From: Flavobacterium caeni
GTDB taxonomy: Bacteria > Bacteroidota > Bacteroidia > Flavobacteriales > Flavobacteriaceae
Length of the DNA: 64,000 nucleotides
Direction: 5' to 3'
Assembly: GCF_900101895.1 (NCBI RefSeq)
Contig: NZ_FMVF01000005.1
Span: forward strand, 128,463-192,462
The first letter of the stretch is position 1. Every line of letters starts with the position of its first letter. The notes under the pieces are model-generated. The model did no database searches and was not told where the DNA came from. It worked only from the letters and a program-made list of their open reading frames with translations. A program made the translations under genes and the position numbers. Shown here one piece after another: positions 36,080-45,803 of the stretch.

Positions 36080-37194
36080 AAATCCTTTACGTCATCGACC
36101 AGATGCACCTGCACGGCGGGGCCGAGAAGATCACGGCGCAAAAGCTCAACTATTGGGCCGATGTGTACGGATACGAAACGCGGTTGGTGACCTCGGAGCA
36201 AAATGGCAAGCCGGTTTGTTACCCGCTATCGGGCAAGGTGTCGCACGTTGATTTGAACGTGGGTTATGCGCCGGGCAGTTATTTTTCACCCAAAAATATA
36301 TTGAAATTCCCGAAGCATTATGCGGCTTTGAAACGCGAAATCCAATCGTTCAAGCCCGATGCTGTTTTTTTGGTGACGCTGGGCTGGATACGGTTTGCGC
36401 TGCCTTACATCGCCAAGGGCTATCCGATTTATTACGAATACCACACCTCGCATTACGGGTTCCAACTGGGGTATGAACAAGGTTCGGCCTGGGTCAAGAT
36501 CAAGAAAAAGTTGCAACGGTTTTTGATCGATTTTGTAGAAAAACAATACACGGCCGTGGTCTTTTTGAGCCAAAAGGAACACGATTATTTCGAGCTCAAA
36601 AACGGTGTCGTGATTCCTAATTTTTTCGACCCTGAGCAGCAGCCCGTCGACCGTCCGAAGAAAAAACAGGTCATTTCGCTGGGGCGGATGAGCCACCAAA
36701 AAGGTTACGATTTGCTCATCGAGGCTTGGGAAACCGTCCATGCATTACATCCCGATTGGACACTCGAAATTTTTGGGGAAGGCGAACAGCGCGCCGCACT
36801 CGAAAAGTTGGTGGCCGACAAAAACCTCGCGCATACCGTGCATTTGAACCACGCCACAGACCGCGTGAGCGAAAAATTATCCGAATCGGAAATCTATGCG
36901 TTGCCTTCGCGCGTCGACAATTTCCCGATGGTGCTGCTCGAAGCGTTGTTGCACGGCGTACCCGTCGTGGCGTTCGATTGTCCGAACGGGCCGCGCGCAA
37001 TTTTGACCGAAAATGAGGACGGATTGTTCGCGTTGCCGCAAAATCCCGCAGACTTGGCCGAAAAAATACTATTTTTAATGCGCAATCCCGAACAGCGACG
37101 CGGTATGGCCGCGAAAGCAAAAACCAATGTGGCGCGTTTCAAGCCAGAAACCGTCATGGCACTTTGGGATGCGCTCGTCCGCGGCAAATTTTAA
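36076..37194 (+). CDS. GT4-family glycosyltransferase
   Basis: This 372-residue protein is a GT-B, family-4-type transferase: ILYVIDQMHLHGGAEKI at the start, the acceptor-side loop VISLGRMSHQKGYDLLIEAW in the C-terminal domain, and the donor-binding region ALPSRVDNFPMVLLEALLHG containing the E-x7-E-like pattern. ATG 36076 overlaps the previous stop (ATGA). The gene is followed by a 123-base gap with a promoter for the wzy-like gene, so transcription may be refreshed there. Confidence 0.88.
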   Translation: MKILYVIDQMHLHGGAEKITAQKLNYWADVYGYETRLVTSEQNGKPVCYPLSGKVSHVDLNVGYAPGSYFSPKNILKFPKHYAALKREIQSFKPDAVFLVTLGWIRFALPYIAKGYPIYYEYHTSHYGFQLGYEQGSAWVKIKKKLQRFLIDFVEKQYTAVVFLSQKEHDYFELKNGVVIPNFFDPEQQPVDRPKKKQVISLGRMSHQKGYDLLIEAWETVHALHPDWTLEIFGEGEQRAALEKLVADKNLAHTVHLNHATDRVSEKLSESEIYALPSRVDNFPMVLLEALLHGVPVVAFDCPNGPRAILTENEDGLFALPQNPADLAEKILFLMRNPEQRRGMAAKAKTNVARFKPETVMALWDALVRGKF

Positions 37195-37250
37195 AATGCC
37201 ACCGCAAAAAGACAGCAAAACCCGCAACCCGTTTGCTTTTTTGTTTTTGG

Positions 37251-37281
37251 TTGCCAACCGCACACAATTTCGCTACATTTG
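37251..37281 (+). promoter_or_regulatory. Internal promoter before the wzy-like gene
   Basis: TTG (37251-37253), a 20-base spacer and TACATTTG (37274-37281) fit the flavobacterial consensus and lie in the largest gap inside the locus (37195-37317), 36 bases before the ATG. Confidence 0.65.
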
Positions 37282-37317
37282 CCTTCTAATGCCTTTCAAC
37301 CCTAAAAAAATCATTGC

Positions 37318-38421
37318 ATGATCAACATACCGGTTGCATTATACGACAACGTATTTTACAATATCCTGCTGGTTTTTGTAGTGGTCTTTTTTCTGCAATC
37401 GAGAAACGTTGCGCTTGAAAACGGGCAGAACCTGCGGGTTAAAAGCACTTTCGGAAAGGTATTGCTGGCGTTCTCGATTATTTTCATCGGTTTGCGCCCC
37501 ATTACGTTCAGCCACTTTGGCGACATGGGGATGTACAACATTTACTTCGTCAATTATTTAGAAGGGGCGCCACTGGTGCTCGAAGGCAAGGACATCGGTT
37601 TTGAGATTTTCATGAAACTGTGCTCCTATGTGATGATGCCACAGTTTTTCTTCCTGACGATCGCCTTTTTGTACATTTTTCCTTTTTATACCGTCTCGAA
37701 AAAATTGTTCGCCGATTATTGGTTTTACGGTTTTTTCATGCTGTTGATTTCGCTCTCGTTTTGGGGCGCGGCCACCAACGGACTGCGCAATGCCGTGGCG
37801 ACCTCGATTTTCCTTTTCGTGTTTGTCACCGAAAACAAGTACGCCAAATTCGGCATCATGTTGCTGGCTATCTTGTTCCATAAATCGATGTTGATCCCTA
37901 CAGGCGCTTACCTTGCGGCCATGTATTACCAGGACACGAAAACTTATTTCAAGGCGTGGTTCGCGGCGATTCCGTTGTCGCTGGCGCTCGGCGGTTTCTG
38001 GGAAACGCTGTTTTTGAATTTGGGTTTTGCCGAAGACGAAAAACTCAAGAATTACCTGATCGAAAACGAAGACCTTGTCGACCGTTTCAGCAGCAGCGGG
38101 TTCCGTTGGGACTTTTTGTTGTACAGCGGCGTGGGCGTATATGCGGGCTGGTATTTTATCTACAAACGCAAATTTGAGGACGCGGTTTACTTGCAATTGG
38201 TCAATACCTACCTGATCACCAATGCGTTTTGGATTCTGGTCATCCGCGCAAATTTCTCGAACCGTTTCGCGTTCCTGTCGTGGTTCATGCTCGGCCTTGT
38301 CATCATTTATCCGATGCTCAAGAACAAGTTTTTTACCAAACAGCACCTTATCATAGGCAACATCATCCTGTGTTATTTTGCCTTTACCTATTTGCTCAAC
38401 ATCGTATTAGCCAAATACTAA
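37318..38421 (+). CDS. wzy: EpsG-like O-unit polymerase (Wzy candidate)
   Basis: This 367-residue protein has about ten predicted helices and the EpsG-family layout, with GLRPITFSHFGDMGMYNIYF in an early periplasmic loop and SFWGAATNGLRNAVATSIFL, the Arg-bearing segment typical of these polymerases. Wzy joins lipid-linked repeat units in the periplasm. It has its own promoter and lies near the middle of the cluster. No other Wzy candidate is seen. It overlaps the next gene by one base (TAATG). Confidence 0.8.
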   Translation: MINIPVALYDNVFYNILLVFVVVFFLQSRNVALENGQNLRVKSTFGKVLLAFSIIFIGLRPITFSHFGDMGMYNIYFVNYLEGAPLVLEGKDIGFEIFMKLCSYVMMPQFFFLTIAFLYIFPFYTVSKKLFADYWFYGFFMLLISLSFWGAATNGLRNAVATSIFLFVFVTENKYAKFGIMLLAILFHKSMLIPTGAYLAAMYYQDTKTYFKAWFAAIPLSLALGGFWETLFLNLGFAEDEKLKNYLIENEDLVDRFSSSGFRWDFLLYSGVGVYAGWYFIYKRKFEDAVYLQLVNTYLITNAFWILVIRANFSNRFAFLSWFMLGLVIIYPMLKNKFFTKQHLIIGNIILCYFAFTYLLNIVLAKY

Positions 38422-39302
38422 TGAAGCCCATTACCGTTTTTACGCCCACCTACAACCGCGCTTATTGCCTGCACCAGCTTTACGAAAGTTTGGTCAAACA
38501 AAACCCGCGTGATTTTATCTGGATGATCATCGACGACGGCTCATCCGACAACACCCAGGCGTTGGTCGAAGGCTGGAAGGCCGAGAACCAAATCGAAATC
38601 GATTACGTCTACCAACAAAATCAAGGTATGCATGGCGCGCACAACACCGCATATGCACGCATCGGGACCGAATTCAACACCTGTATCGACTCCGACGACT
38701 ACATGCCCGATGGCGCGATTGCGGCAATCATCGAACATACGCGGGACCTCGATCCAAAATTTGCCGGAATCGTCGGGCTCGACATCGACAAGTCGGGCAA
38801 GGTCATGGGCGAAAAAATGCCCGATGGCCTGGCCGAATCGACCCTGACCGATTTGTACCTGATCCACAAAGCACACGGCGACAAGAAATTGGTGTACCGT
38901 ACAGAAGTGGTACGGAAATATCCGCCGTATCCGTTGTTCCCCGGCGAAAATTTTGTGCCGCTCGGGACATTGTATGCGATGATCGACCGCGATTATGTGC
39001 TCAAACCCGTCAATGAGCCGCTTGTGGTTGTCGAATATTTGGCCGACGGTTCTTCGCGCAACATCCTGCGGCAATACAAAAAAAATCCGCGGGGGTTTGC
39101 CTATGCCCGCCTGCTAAAAATCCAATCCAACCGCGGGTTGAAGGAAAAGTTCATCAGCGCTGTGCATTTGGTTTCCTCGGCTATTTTTACCAAAGATGCG
39201 TCACTTTTGGCGCAGGCCAAGAAACCGTTGCTCGTTGCTGCGGCGCTTCCCTTTGGTTTGCTGCTCAACTTTTACATCCGATACAAAACCGCCGCCCGAT
39301 GA
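38421..39302 (+). CDS. GT2-family glycosyltransferase
   Basis: This 293-residue protein has a GT2 GT-A fold: VFTPTYNRAYCLHQLYESL, IIDDGSSDNTQAL and the metal-binding DSDD in CIDSDDYMPDGA (about residue 93). A hydrophobic stretch near the C-terminus (LLVAAALPFGLLLNFYI) may anchor it to the membrane. The start is ATG 38421; the upstream open frame overlaps wzy. It overlaps the next gene by four bases. Confidence 0.88.
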   Translation: MKPITVFTPTYNRAYCLHQLYESLVKQNPRDFIWMIIDDGSSDNTQALVEGWKAENQIEIDYVYQQNQGMHGAHNTAYARIGTEFNTCIDSDDYMPDGAIAAIIEHTRDLDPKFAGIVGLDIDKSGKVMGEKMPDGLAESTLTDLYLIHKAHGDKKLVYRTEVVRKYPPYPLFPGENFVPLGTLYAMIDRDYVLKPVNEPLVVVEYLADGSSRNILRQYKKNPRGFAYARLLKIQSNRGLKEKFISAVHLVSSAIFTKDASLLAQAKKPLLVAAALPFGLLLNFYIRYKTAAR

Positions 39303-40402
39303 AAATCGCACACCTTTGCCTGAGCCTCGGGAAAGGGGGCGCCGAAAAATTGCTCGTCGACAGCCTGCCCATGTACGGTGCCGGGCACGACATTACCATC
39401 ATTCAATTGTCGTCGGTATTAGAGGAGCCGACCTATATTGCAACGGTCGAAGCGGCAGGGATCAAAGTCGTCACTTTGGGAACAGGTGGTTTCAAAAAAC
39501 TATCGTACTTTTTTCAGATCGCAAAATTGCTGCGCTCGGGCGGTTTCGATGTGTTTCATGTGCATTTGTTTCCGTGTCTGTACTATGTTTCTGTAGCGGC
39601 GCGGTTCGTTAAAAAATGCCCGATTCTTGTTGTTACCGAACACAGCAATTCGAACGGACGCAGCAACAAGGCCTGGCTCAATCCGATCGAAAAATGGGTG
39701 TATCAAAAATACGACGCAATTGTCGCGGTTTCGCCAAACGTCGAGGCGATGCTCAAAAAGCGCTTCCCTGGGCTAGCGGCTAAAATCCACCAGATCAAGA
39801 ACGGCGTCGATCTCGATCGGTTCCATGTGGCGCAGCAGGGCGAAGCAGCTATTTTTGCCGCCGAATTCCAACGGCCGTCTGCTGTCAAACTGTTCATGAC
39901 TTCGCGGTTCGCGCCGCCCAAAGACCAACAAACCGTGATCATGGCGCTAAGGGAATTGCCCGAAAACTTCGCGTTGTTTTTTGCCGGCGATGGCCCCGAA
40001 ATGGAGCAATCACTTCGATTGGCCCAACAACTGGGTTTGGAAAACAGGGTTCATTTTTTGGGGTTCCGAAACGACATCCCGCAGCTGATGCGTACTTCCG
40101 ATATTAATGTATTGTCGTCGCTTTACGAAGGCCTTTCGGGCGTGACGCTCGAGGCCATGGCCAGCGGCAGGCCGTTCCTGGGAACCGATGTGCAAGGCAT
40201 CAACGACGTGGTCCCGGACAACCGCTTTTTGTTTGAAAAACAAAACCCAACAGCACTGGCCCGTAAAATCCTTGCGATTTCAAACGATCCCGTACTGCAA
40301 TCGGCACTCATTCAAAAAGGACTCGAACACGTTCGGCAGTTTGGTATGCGGCAGATGGTGGCCGCCTACCTCAATTTATACCGCGAATTGAAAACCCGAT
40401 AA
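39299..40402 (+). CDS. GT4-family glycosyltransferase
   Basis: This 367-residue protein is another GT-B transferase: HLCLSLGKGGAEKLLVDSL near the N-terminus, KNGVDLDRFH at the domain boundary, and LSSLYEGLSGVTLEAMASG as the donor-binding region with the E-x7-E pattern. The sugar is not identifiable. It overlaps the preceding GT2 gene (ATGA), and its end lies near a promoter that drives the next gene. Confidence 0.88.
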   Translation: MKIAHLCLSLGKGGAEKLLVDSLPMYGAGHDITIIQLSSVLEEPTYIATVEAAGIKVVTLGTGGFKKLSYFFQIAKLLRSGGFDVFHVHLFPCLYYVSVAARFVKKCPILVVTEHSNSNGRSNKAWLNPIEKWVYQKYDAIVAVSPNVEAMLKKRFPGLAAKIHQIKNGVDLDRFHVAQQGEAAIFAAEFQRPSAVKLFMTSRFAPPKDQQTVIMALRELPENFALFFAGDGPEMEQSLRLAQQLGLENRVHFLGFRNDIPQLMRTSDINVLSSLYEGLSGVTLEAMASGRPFLGTDVQGINDVVPDNRFLFEKQNPTALARKILAISNDPVLQSALIQKGLEHVRQFGMRQMVAAYLNLYRELKTR

Positions 40403-40414
40403 ATCGGAATTGTT

Positions 40415-40422
40415 TACATTTG
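40415..40422 (+). promoter_or_regulatory. Possible promoter before the GNAT-like gene
   Basis: TACATTTG matches TAnnTTTG and lies 17 bases before ATG 40440. The nearest TTG (40388-40390) is 24 bases away, a bit far, so strength is doubtful. It supports starting the gene at 40440 and not at the earlier in-frame codon at 40410. Confidence 0.45.
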
Positions 40423-40439
40423 CGCTTCAAAATCAATCC

Positions 40440-41486
40440 ATGGAAAGTCTGACCAACTATCACCTCAATCCAGATACGATCGGTATCTACAAAGCCTGCT
40501 TTGATACGAACGGTAGCCCCAAACGCGCCGAAAACATCGAATGGCAATTTTTCAAGAATACCGAAAAGACGGGTTATGTCGACATTGCATTCGACACCGA
40601 AAAGCAAAAGGCCGCGGCGATTTACGCGGTTTCGTGCGTGAAATTTAAGATTGGTGGAGAGGTATCCGTAGGCACGCAATCGCTCGATACGATCACCGAT
40701 GTCGATTACCGCGGCAAAGGGCTGTTCATCAACCTCGCGAAAAGCGTCTACAAAAATGCCGCAAACAACGGTGTAGCGCTCGTATATGGATTTCCGAACG
40801 GCAATTCGATCCACGGATTCGCCAAGAAGCTCGACTGGCAGGTACTTGATCCCGTACCGTTTTTGATGAAGCCGTTGCGTTCGAAGTATTTTTCAGACCG
40901 GATCAAGTTCTTGAAATGGTTGCCGAACGTCAATTTGTCGTGGTCGGGTTATACGAAAGACAAGAATTTCAGCATTGCCGAGCAAAATCATTTTCCCGAA
41001 GCCGCCGATGCACTCTGGACAAAGTTTTCCAAGAATATTCCCGTGGCCGTACAACGGGACGCCGCCTATTTGAACTGGCGTTATGTGCAAAAGCCAAATG
41101 AACACTACAAAATTGCACATTGTCATGACGCGCAAGGCCACTACTGCGGGCTTGTGGTGTATACCGTCAAGCAAAAGCACGCGGGTTCGGTGGCTTATAT
41201 CATGGAGTTGATTTACGATACCGATAGGCCCAAAGTGGGCAAGCAACTGCTCGACTACGCCATCGCCGACATCAAAAAGCACAAAGCCGATTGCATCCTG
41301 AGCTGGTGTTTTGCACATTCCCCTAATTTTGGGGCCTACAAAAGCGCGGCCTTTTTTGATTTGCCCGAGAAGCTGCGTCCGATTGAACTGCATTTCGGGG
41401 TGTGTACGTTCGATGAGAAATGTGCGCCGCTCACCAACCAGCGCAGCAACTGGTACCTCAGTTATTCCGATTCCGATACCGTTTAG
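40440..41486 (+). CDS. GNAT-like acyltransferase in the glycan locus
   Basis: This 348-residue protein looks like an enlarged GNAT enzyme: the N-terminal half contains an acetyl-CoA-type loop, DVDYRGKGLFINLAKSVY (about residues 88-105), followed by GFPNGNSIHGFAKKLDWQ, and the C-terminal half repeats a weaker GNAT-like fold (VAYIMELIYDTDRPKVGKQL). FemAB- or Mig-14-like proteins have similar two-domain layouts. It probably acylates an amino sugar or lipid-linked glycan. It directly adjoins the deacetylase gene, so an N-deacetylate then re-acylate pathway can be imagined. Confidence 0.65.
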   Translation: MESLTNYHLNPDTIGIYKACFDTNGSPKRAENIEWQFFKNTEKTGYVDIAFDTEKQKAAAIYAVSCVKFKIGGEVSVGTQSLDTITDVDYRGKGLFINLAKSVYKNAANNGVALVYGFPNGNSIHGFAKKLDWQVLDPVPFLMKPLRSKYFSDRIKFLKWLPNVNLSWSGYTKDKNFSIAEQNHFPEAADALWTKFSKNIPVAVQRDAAYLNWRYVQKPNEHYKIAHCHDAQGHYCGLVVYTVKQKHAGSVAYIMELIYDTDRPKVGKQLLDYAIADIKKHKADCILSWCFAHSPNFGAYKSAAFFDLPEKLRPIELHFGVCTFDEKCAPLTNQRSNWYLSYSDSDTV

Positions 41487-42440
41487 ATGCCGGGCAAGTT
41501 TGTCATATCGCTCGATTTTGAACTGCATTGGGGTGCGGCCGAAAAATGGGACCTGCACACCATGCGCGGTTACTTCGATGCGACGCGGCAAAGTATTCCG
41601 GTCGTGTTGCAAATGTTCGAGAAGTACGGCATCCACGCGACCTGGGCCACCGTCGGTTTTTTGTTCGCAAAGAACAAACAACAGTTGCTCGAATTTTGTC
41701 CGAAAGACAGGCCGACGTACAAAAATCCGAGTTTGTCCTACTACAATTTGATCGACAACGGCCAAGTAGGCGAGGACGAATCCGACGATCCGTACCATTA
41801 CGCGCCATCGCTGATCCAAAAAATCCTCGACACGCCGCACCAGGAACTCGGAACGCATACTTTTGCGCACTACTATTGCAATGAATCGGGCCAAACCGAA
41901 GCGCAATTTGCACAGGATTTACAGGCCGCGCAAACAATCGCCAAGGCCAATTTTAATGTCGAATTGCAATCGCTGGTGTATCCGAGAAACCAATTCAACG
42001 CACACTATCTCGAAGTGGCCAAAACCTACGGGATCCGTACCGTGCGCACCAACCCCGATGTTTGGTTTTGGAATACGGCCTCGAAAATTGCACCGATTGC
42101 GCGTGCGTTCGATACACTTTTGCCCATCAGCGGAACGCTTACTTTCGATACCCAGTCGATGAAAGACGACGGTATACTGTTGCAGCCCGCGAGCCGATTC
42201 CTTCGGCCTTATACCCAAAAGGAAAAGATTGTACAGGGCATGAAAATGAACCGCATCAAAAGTGAAATGCGGCATGCGGCCCAAAACGCACGCGGGTACC
42301 ATTTGTGGTGGCATCCGCATAATTTTGGGTATTCGACCGATGAAAATCTTCGTTATTTGGAAGAAATCCTTCAATATTTCCAGCAATTGCAAACGGAATT
42401 CGGTTTCGGGTCGGCTTCCATGATCGAAATGTGCCGATGA
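41487..42440 (+). CDS. Polysaccharide deacetylase (CE4/NodB-like), no signal peptide
   Basis: This 317-residue protein has the NodB-fold motifs: the catalytic-base motif SLDFELHWG (residues 6-14), the metal-binding ELGTHTFAHYYC (H-x3-H, about residue 128) and YPRNQFNAHY. It should remove acetyl groups from N-acetyl sugars. It has no signal peptide, so unlike most CE4 enzymes it probably acts in the cytoplasm on nucleotide- or lipid-linked sugars. It starts on the base after the GNAT-like stop and overlaps the next transferase gene by four bases. Confidence 0.8.
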   Translation: MPGKFVISLDFELHWGAAEKWDLHTMRGYFDATRQSIPVVLQMFEKYGIHATWATVGFLFAKNKQQLLEFCPKDRPTYKNPSLSYYNLIDNGQVGEDESDDPYHYAPSLIQKILDTPHQELGTHTFAHYYCNESGQTEAQFAQDLQAAQTIAKANFNVELQSLVYPRNQFNAHYLEVAKTYGIRTVRTNPDVWFWNTASKIAPIARAFDTLLPISGTLTFDTQSMKDDGILLQPASRFLRPYTQKEKIVQGMKMNRIKSEMRHAAQNARGYHLWWHPHNFGYSTDENLRYLEEILQYFQQLQTEFGFGSASMIEMCR

Positions 42441-43582
42441 AGAAACTTGTACGCATCACGACCGTCCCGATTTCGCTCGAGAAACTGCTCGAAAACCAGC
42501 TGCGTTTCATGACCGGTTACTACGATGTGACCATCATTTCGTCGGATGCGCCACATTTGAAGCGCGTCGCAGAATCGCAAGGAACCCGATACCTCCATGT
42601 CGAGATGACGCGAAAGATCACGCCGCTCAAAGACTTAAAATCTGTTTGGGAATTGTACCGTTTTTTTCGCAAAGAAAAGCCCGAAATCGTCCATACGCAT
42701 ACGCCCAAAGCCGGCATCGTCGGTATGTTGGCCGCCAAACTCGCGGGTGTTCCGCATCGTTTGCACACCGTGGCGGGATTGCCGTTGCTCGAAGCCACAG
42801 GCGCCAAACGCAAGGTGCTGGATTCGGTCGAAAAGCTGACCTATGCATGCGCCACAGGGGTTTATCCCAATTCGAGCGGGTTGCGTGACATCATCGTCCA
42901 AAACGGTTATTGCGCGGCTTCGAAACTGAAAGTCATCGGCAACGGCAGCTCGAACGGCATCAACACCGCGCATTTCAGTCCGGCGCATTTTTCGGAACAA
43001 CAAAACGAAGAACTCCGGATGGAACTCGGGTTTACCGACCATCATTTTGTGTTCATTTTCGTCGGCCGACTCGTAAAGGACAAAGGCATCAATGAACTCG
43101 TCGCGGCGTTTGACCAATTGCACCAGCAGCAGCCCCACGTGCGGCTTTTGCTCGTGGGCGATTACGAATCGGAACTCGATCCATTGCGCGCCGAAACGCT
43201 CGAAAAAATCAACCGGCACGACGGTATCGTACACACGGGTTTCATGAAAGACGTACGGCCGTACCTCGCCATTTCGCGGGCGCTGGCGTTCCCGACCTAC
43301 CGCGAAGGTTTCCCGAATGTGGTACTGCAAGCCGGGGCCATGGGACTGCCGTCGATCGTGACCAATATCAACGGCTGCAACGAAATCATCGAAGAAGGCG
43401 TCAACGGAACCATCATTCCCGTCAAGGACCAAACCGCTATATTTAACGCAATGACAATGTTGGCATCGGATAAAAAGTCATACATTTCGATGCAGAAAAA
43501 CGCACGGGAAATGATTGTCGCGCGTTACGAGCAACAGGTCGTTTGGGAGGCCATTTTGAACGAATACCGAAAATTGAAATAA
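42437..43582 (+). CDS. GT4-family glycosyltransferase, PglA/CapM-like
   Basis: This 381-residue GT-B enzyme resembles PglA-type transferases that add the second sugar to a lipid-linked first sugar: [17 protein letters not shown], the acceptor-side [19 protein letters not shown], and [20 protein letters not shown] with the donor-binding pattern. It lies right before the PglC-like initiating transferase (one-base overlap, TAATG), which fits a role as the second enzyme of repeat-unit assembly. ATG 42437 is chosen over GTG 42431. Confidence 0.85.
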   Translation: MKKLVRITTVPISLEKLLENQLRFMTGYYDVTIISSDAPHLKRVAESQGTRYLHVEMTRKITPLKDLKSVWELYRFFRKEKPEIVHTHTPKAGIVGMLAAKLAGVPHRLHTVAGLPLLEATGAKRKVLDSVEKLTYACATGVYPNSSGLRDIIVQNGYCAASKLKVIGNGSSNGINTAHFSPAHFSEQQNEELRMELGFTDHHFVFIFVGRLVKDKGINELVAAFDQLHQQQPHVRLLLVGDYESELDPLRAETLEKINRHDGIVHTGFMKDVRPYLAISRALAFPTYREGFPNVVLQAGAMGLPSIVTNINGCNEIIEEGVNGTIIPVKDQTAIFNAMTMLASDKKSYISMQKNAREMIVARYEQQVVWEAILNEYRKLK

Positions 43583-44187
43583 TGTACAGGCTTTTTTTTA
43601 AACGGATGATCGATTTTGTGGGCGCGCTGGTAGGATTGCTGGTGTTCTTACCCGTTTTGCTGGTCGTGGCGGTGTTTTTGTATTTTGCCAACGACGGGAA
43701 GCCGTTCTTTTTTCAGCTTCGTCCGGGCAAAAATGGAAAGATTTTCAAGATTGTCAAGTTCAAGACGATGAACGACAAAAAAGACACCGACGGCAACTTG
43801 CTGCCCGACGAGTTGCGGCTCACCAAGGCCGGCGCGTTTGTGCGCAAAACCTCACTCGACGAGATTCCGCAACTGCTCAACGTACTCAAAGGCGACATGA
43901 GCCTGATTGGTCCGAGGCCTTTGCTGACGGGCTATTTGCACCTGTACAACGATTTCCAGGCGCGCCGCCATGAAGTGCGTCCAGGCATTACGGGATGGGC
44001 GCAGGTCAATGGCCGCAATGCGATTTCGTGGGACAAGAAATTCGCCTACGATGTTTGGTATGTAGACAACATCGGGTTTTTACTCGATTGCAAGATCATT
44101 TTCAAAACGATTCAAAAAGTCATCAAATCCGAGGGTATCAACCCCGAGAATGCACAGATGACCGAACCTTTTAACGGATACAACTAA
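43582..44187 (+). CDS. Monotopic phosphoglycosyl transferase (initiating sugar transferase, PglC-like)
   Basis: This 201-residue protein starts repeat-unit synthesis by moving a sugar phosphate to undecaprenyl phosphate. It has one re-entrant membrane helix (about 8-33, [20 protein letters not shown]) and the family core: [10 protein letters not shown], the catalytic Asp-Glu in [26 protein letters not shown] and [14 protein letters not shown]. The small size, lacking the extra four-helix domain of WbaP, is typical for PglC. Bacillosamine-type or GalNAc-type donors are likely, as PglE/PglF-like genes follow. The ATG overlaps the preceding stop (TAATG). Confidence 0.92.
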   Translation: MYRLFFKRMIDFVGALVGLLVFLPVLLVVAVFLYFANDGKPFFFQLRPGKNGKIFKIVKFKTMNDKKDTDGNLLPDELRLTKAGAFVRKTSLDEIPQLLNVLKGDMSLIGPRPLLTGYLHLYNDFQARRHEVRPGITGWAQVNGRNAISWDKKFAYDVWYVDNIGFLLDCKIIFKTIQKVIKSEGINPENAQMTEPFNGYN

Positions 44188-45155
44188 TGAACATCTTGAT
44201 TACATCTGCGGGACGCCGCGTGTCGCTCGTACGGTTTTTCAAACAGGAATTGCGCCAGGTGTTTCCCGACGGCAAAGTCATCGCCTCTGATGCGCACCCC
44301 GAATTGTCGTCGGCGTGCATGGTGGCCGATGATTTTTTTCGGGTGCCGCGCGTTTCGGAACCTGGTTATATACAGGATTTGCTTCGGTTGGCGCGCGAAT
44401 ACGACATCAAATTGATCGTGCCGACCATCGATACCGAACTGCTCATTTTGTCGGAGAGCATCGATTTGTTTCGTATGAATGGCATCGAAGTGGTGATTTC
44501 AGATTTCGAGATCGTCAAGATTTTTCGCGACAAACGCAAGACCCACGATTTTTTTGCAGGGTATGGCATCCAGACCGCGCGCGAGTTTGACAAGCAAGAT
44601 TATACCCTGCCGTTGTACCTCAAACCCATCGACGGCAGCCGAAGCGTCGACAATTTCATCATCAAGGAAGCGTCGCAGCTCACCGATTACCATTTTTCGA
44701 ACGACAAATTGATGTTCCTCGAATACCTCGACCACAAACAGCATGTCGAGTATACGATCGATTTGTATTACGACCGCAACAGCGAACTCAAGTGCTTTAT
44801 CCCGCGCAAACGCATCGAGGTGCGCGACGGCGAGGTGAACAAGGCTGTGACCAAAAAAACCAAATTCATCCACGAGATTTGGAAGAAAATGTCCTACATC
44901 GCAGGGTTTCGCGGGTGCATCACGTTCCAGGTTTTTGTCAACAAGGAAAGCGACCACATTTACGGCATAGAGATCAACCCGCGTTTTGGCGGCGGCTATC
45001 CGCTGAGTTACCTCGCGGGCGGCAATTTCCCCAAATGGATCATCCAGGAATATTTGCTTGGCGAAAGACACATCCCGGTTTTTGAAGGCTGGGAAGAAAA
45101 TCTGATGATGCTGCGCTACGACGACGAAGTGCTCGTTCACAATTATTCGCATTGA
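44187..45155 (+). CDS. ATP-grasp ligase, CarB/PylC-like (second cassette)
   Basis: This 322-residue protein is a relative of the one at 24746: a preATP-grasp domain (ILITSAGRRVSLVRFFKQEL; DIKLIVPTIDTELLIL) and an ATP-grasp domain with LYLKPIDGSRSVDNF and the metal-binding IYGIEINPRFGGGYPLSY. It should activate a carboxylate and join it to an amine. It starts inside the PglC stop and is followed directly by a HAD gene, as in the first cassette. The linked substrate is unknown. Confidence 0.8.
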   Translation: MNILITSAGRRVSLVRFFKQELRQVFPDGKVIASDAHPELSSACMVADDFFRVPRVSEPGYIQDLLRLAREYDIKLIVPTIDTELLILSESIDLFRMNGIEVVISDFEIVKIFRDKRKTHDFFAGYGIQTAREFDKQDYTLPLYLKPIDGSRSVDNFIIKEASQLTDYHFSNDKLMFLEYLDHKQHVEYTIDLYYDRNSELKCFIPRKRIEVRDGEVNKAVTKKTKFIHEIWKKMSYIAGFRGCITFQVFVNKESDHIYGIEINPRFGGGYPLSYLAGGNFPKWIIQEYLLGERHIPVFEGWEENLMMLRYDDEVLVHNYSH

Positions 45156-45802
45156 TGGAAAAGAAAACGATCGTATTCGACCTCGACGATACTTTGGTCA
45201 AGGAAATCGATTACCTCAAGTCGGCGTTTGCCGAAATAGCCGCGCACCTTGATCCCGAAAATGATGGGTTGTTTGGCGAAATGTTTGGCTGGTACCAAGA
45301 CAAACAAGACGTTTTCGGGAACCTCGAAAAGCGTTATGCGCACGCGGTCAAAGCCGAGCTAAAAGATTTGTACCGGAACCATTTCCCTAAGTTCGATCCG
45401 TTGTCGGCCAGCCGCGATTTGCTCATCAAGCTCAAGAACGACGGGCACTATCTGGGACTTGTGACCGATGGGTTTTCGGTGACGCAACGCAACAAGATCC
45501 GCGCGCTCGACATCGAGCATTTGTTCGATTTGATCGTGATTTCGGAAGAATTCGGCTCGGCCAAACCCGACCGGCGTAACTTCGAAATTTTTGCGCAATT
45601 TGAAACGGCGGAATACTTTTACATCAGCGACAACATCGCCAAAGATTTTGTCGCACCCAATGCGTTGGGCTGGACCACCGTATGCCTGCTCGACGACGGC
45701 CAGAACATCCACAAGCAAGATTTCGAGAAAGAAGTGTTATATTTACCTGCGACGAAGATTCACGCGCTAACCGAACTCATTGACATTCTAAACCAAAAAT
45801 AA
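45155..45802 (+). CDS. HAD-superfamily hydrolase (second cassette)
   Basis: This 215-residue protein has a full HAD motif I (VFDLDDTLVKE), motif II (LVTDGFSVTQ) and motif III/IV (SAKPDRRNFEIF then YISDNIAKDFVAP). Unlike its counterpart at 25723 it keeps both Asp residues of DxD, so it should be an active phosphatase. Its ATG (45155) overlaps the ATP-grasp stop, TTG three bases earlier being a less likely start. The pairing with ATP-grasp in two places suggests a common pathway. Confidence 0.85.
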   Translation: MEKKTIVFDLDDTLVKEIDYLKSAFAEIAAHLDPENDGLFGEMFGWYQDKQDVFGNLEKRYAHAVKAELKDLYRNHFPKFDPLSASRDLLIKLKNDGHYLGLVTDGFSVTQRNKIRALDIEHLFDLIVISEEFGSAKPDRRNFEIFAQFETAEYFYISDNIAKDFVAPNALGWTTVCLLDDGQNIHKQDFEKEVLYLPATKIHALTELIDILNQK

Positions 45803-45803
45803 G

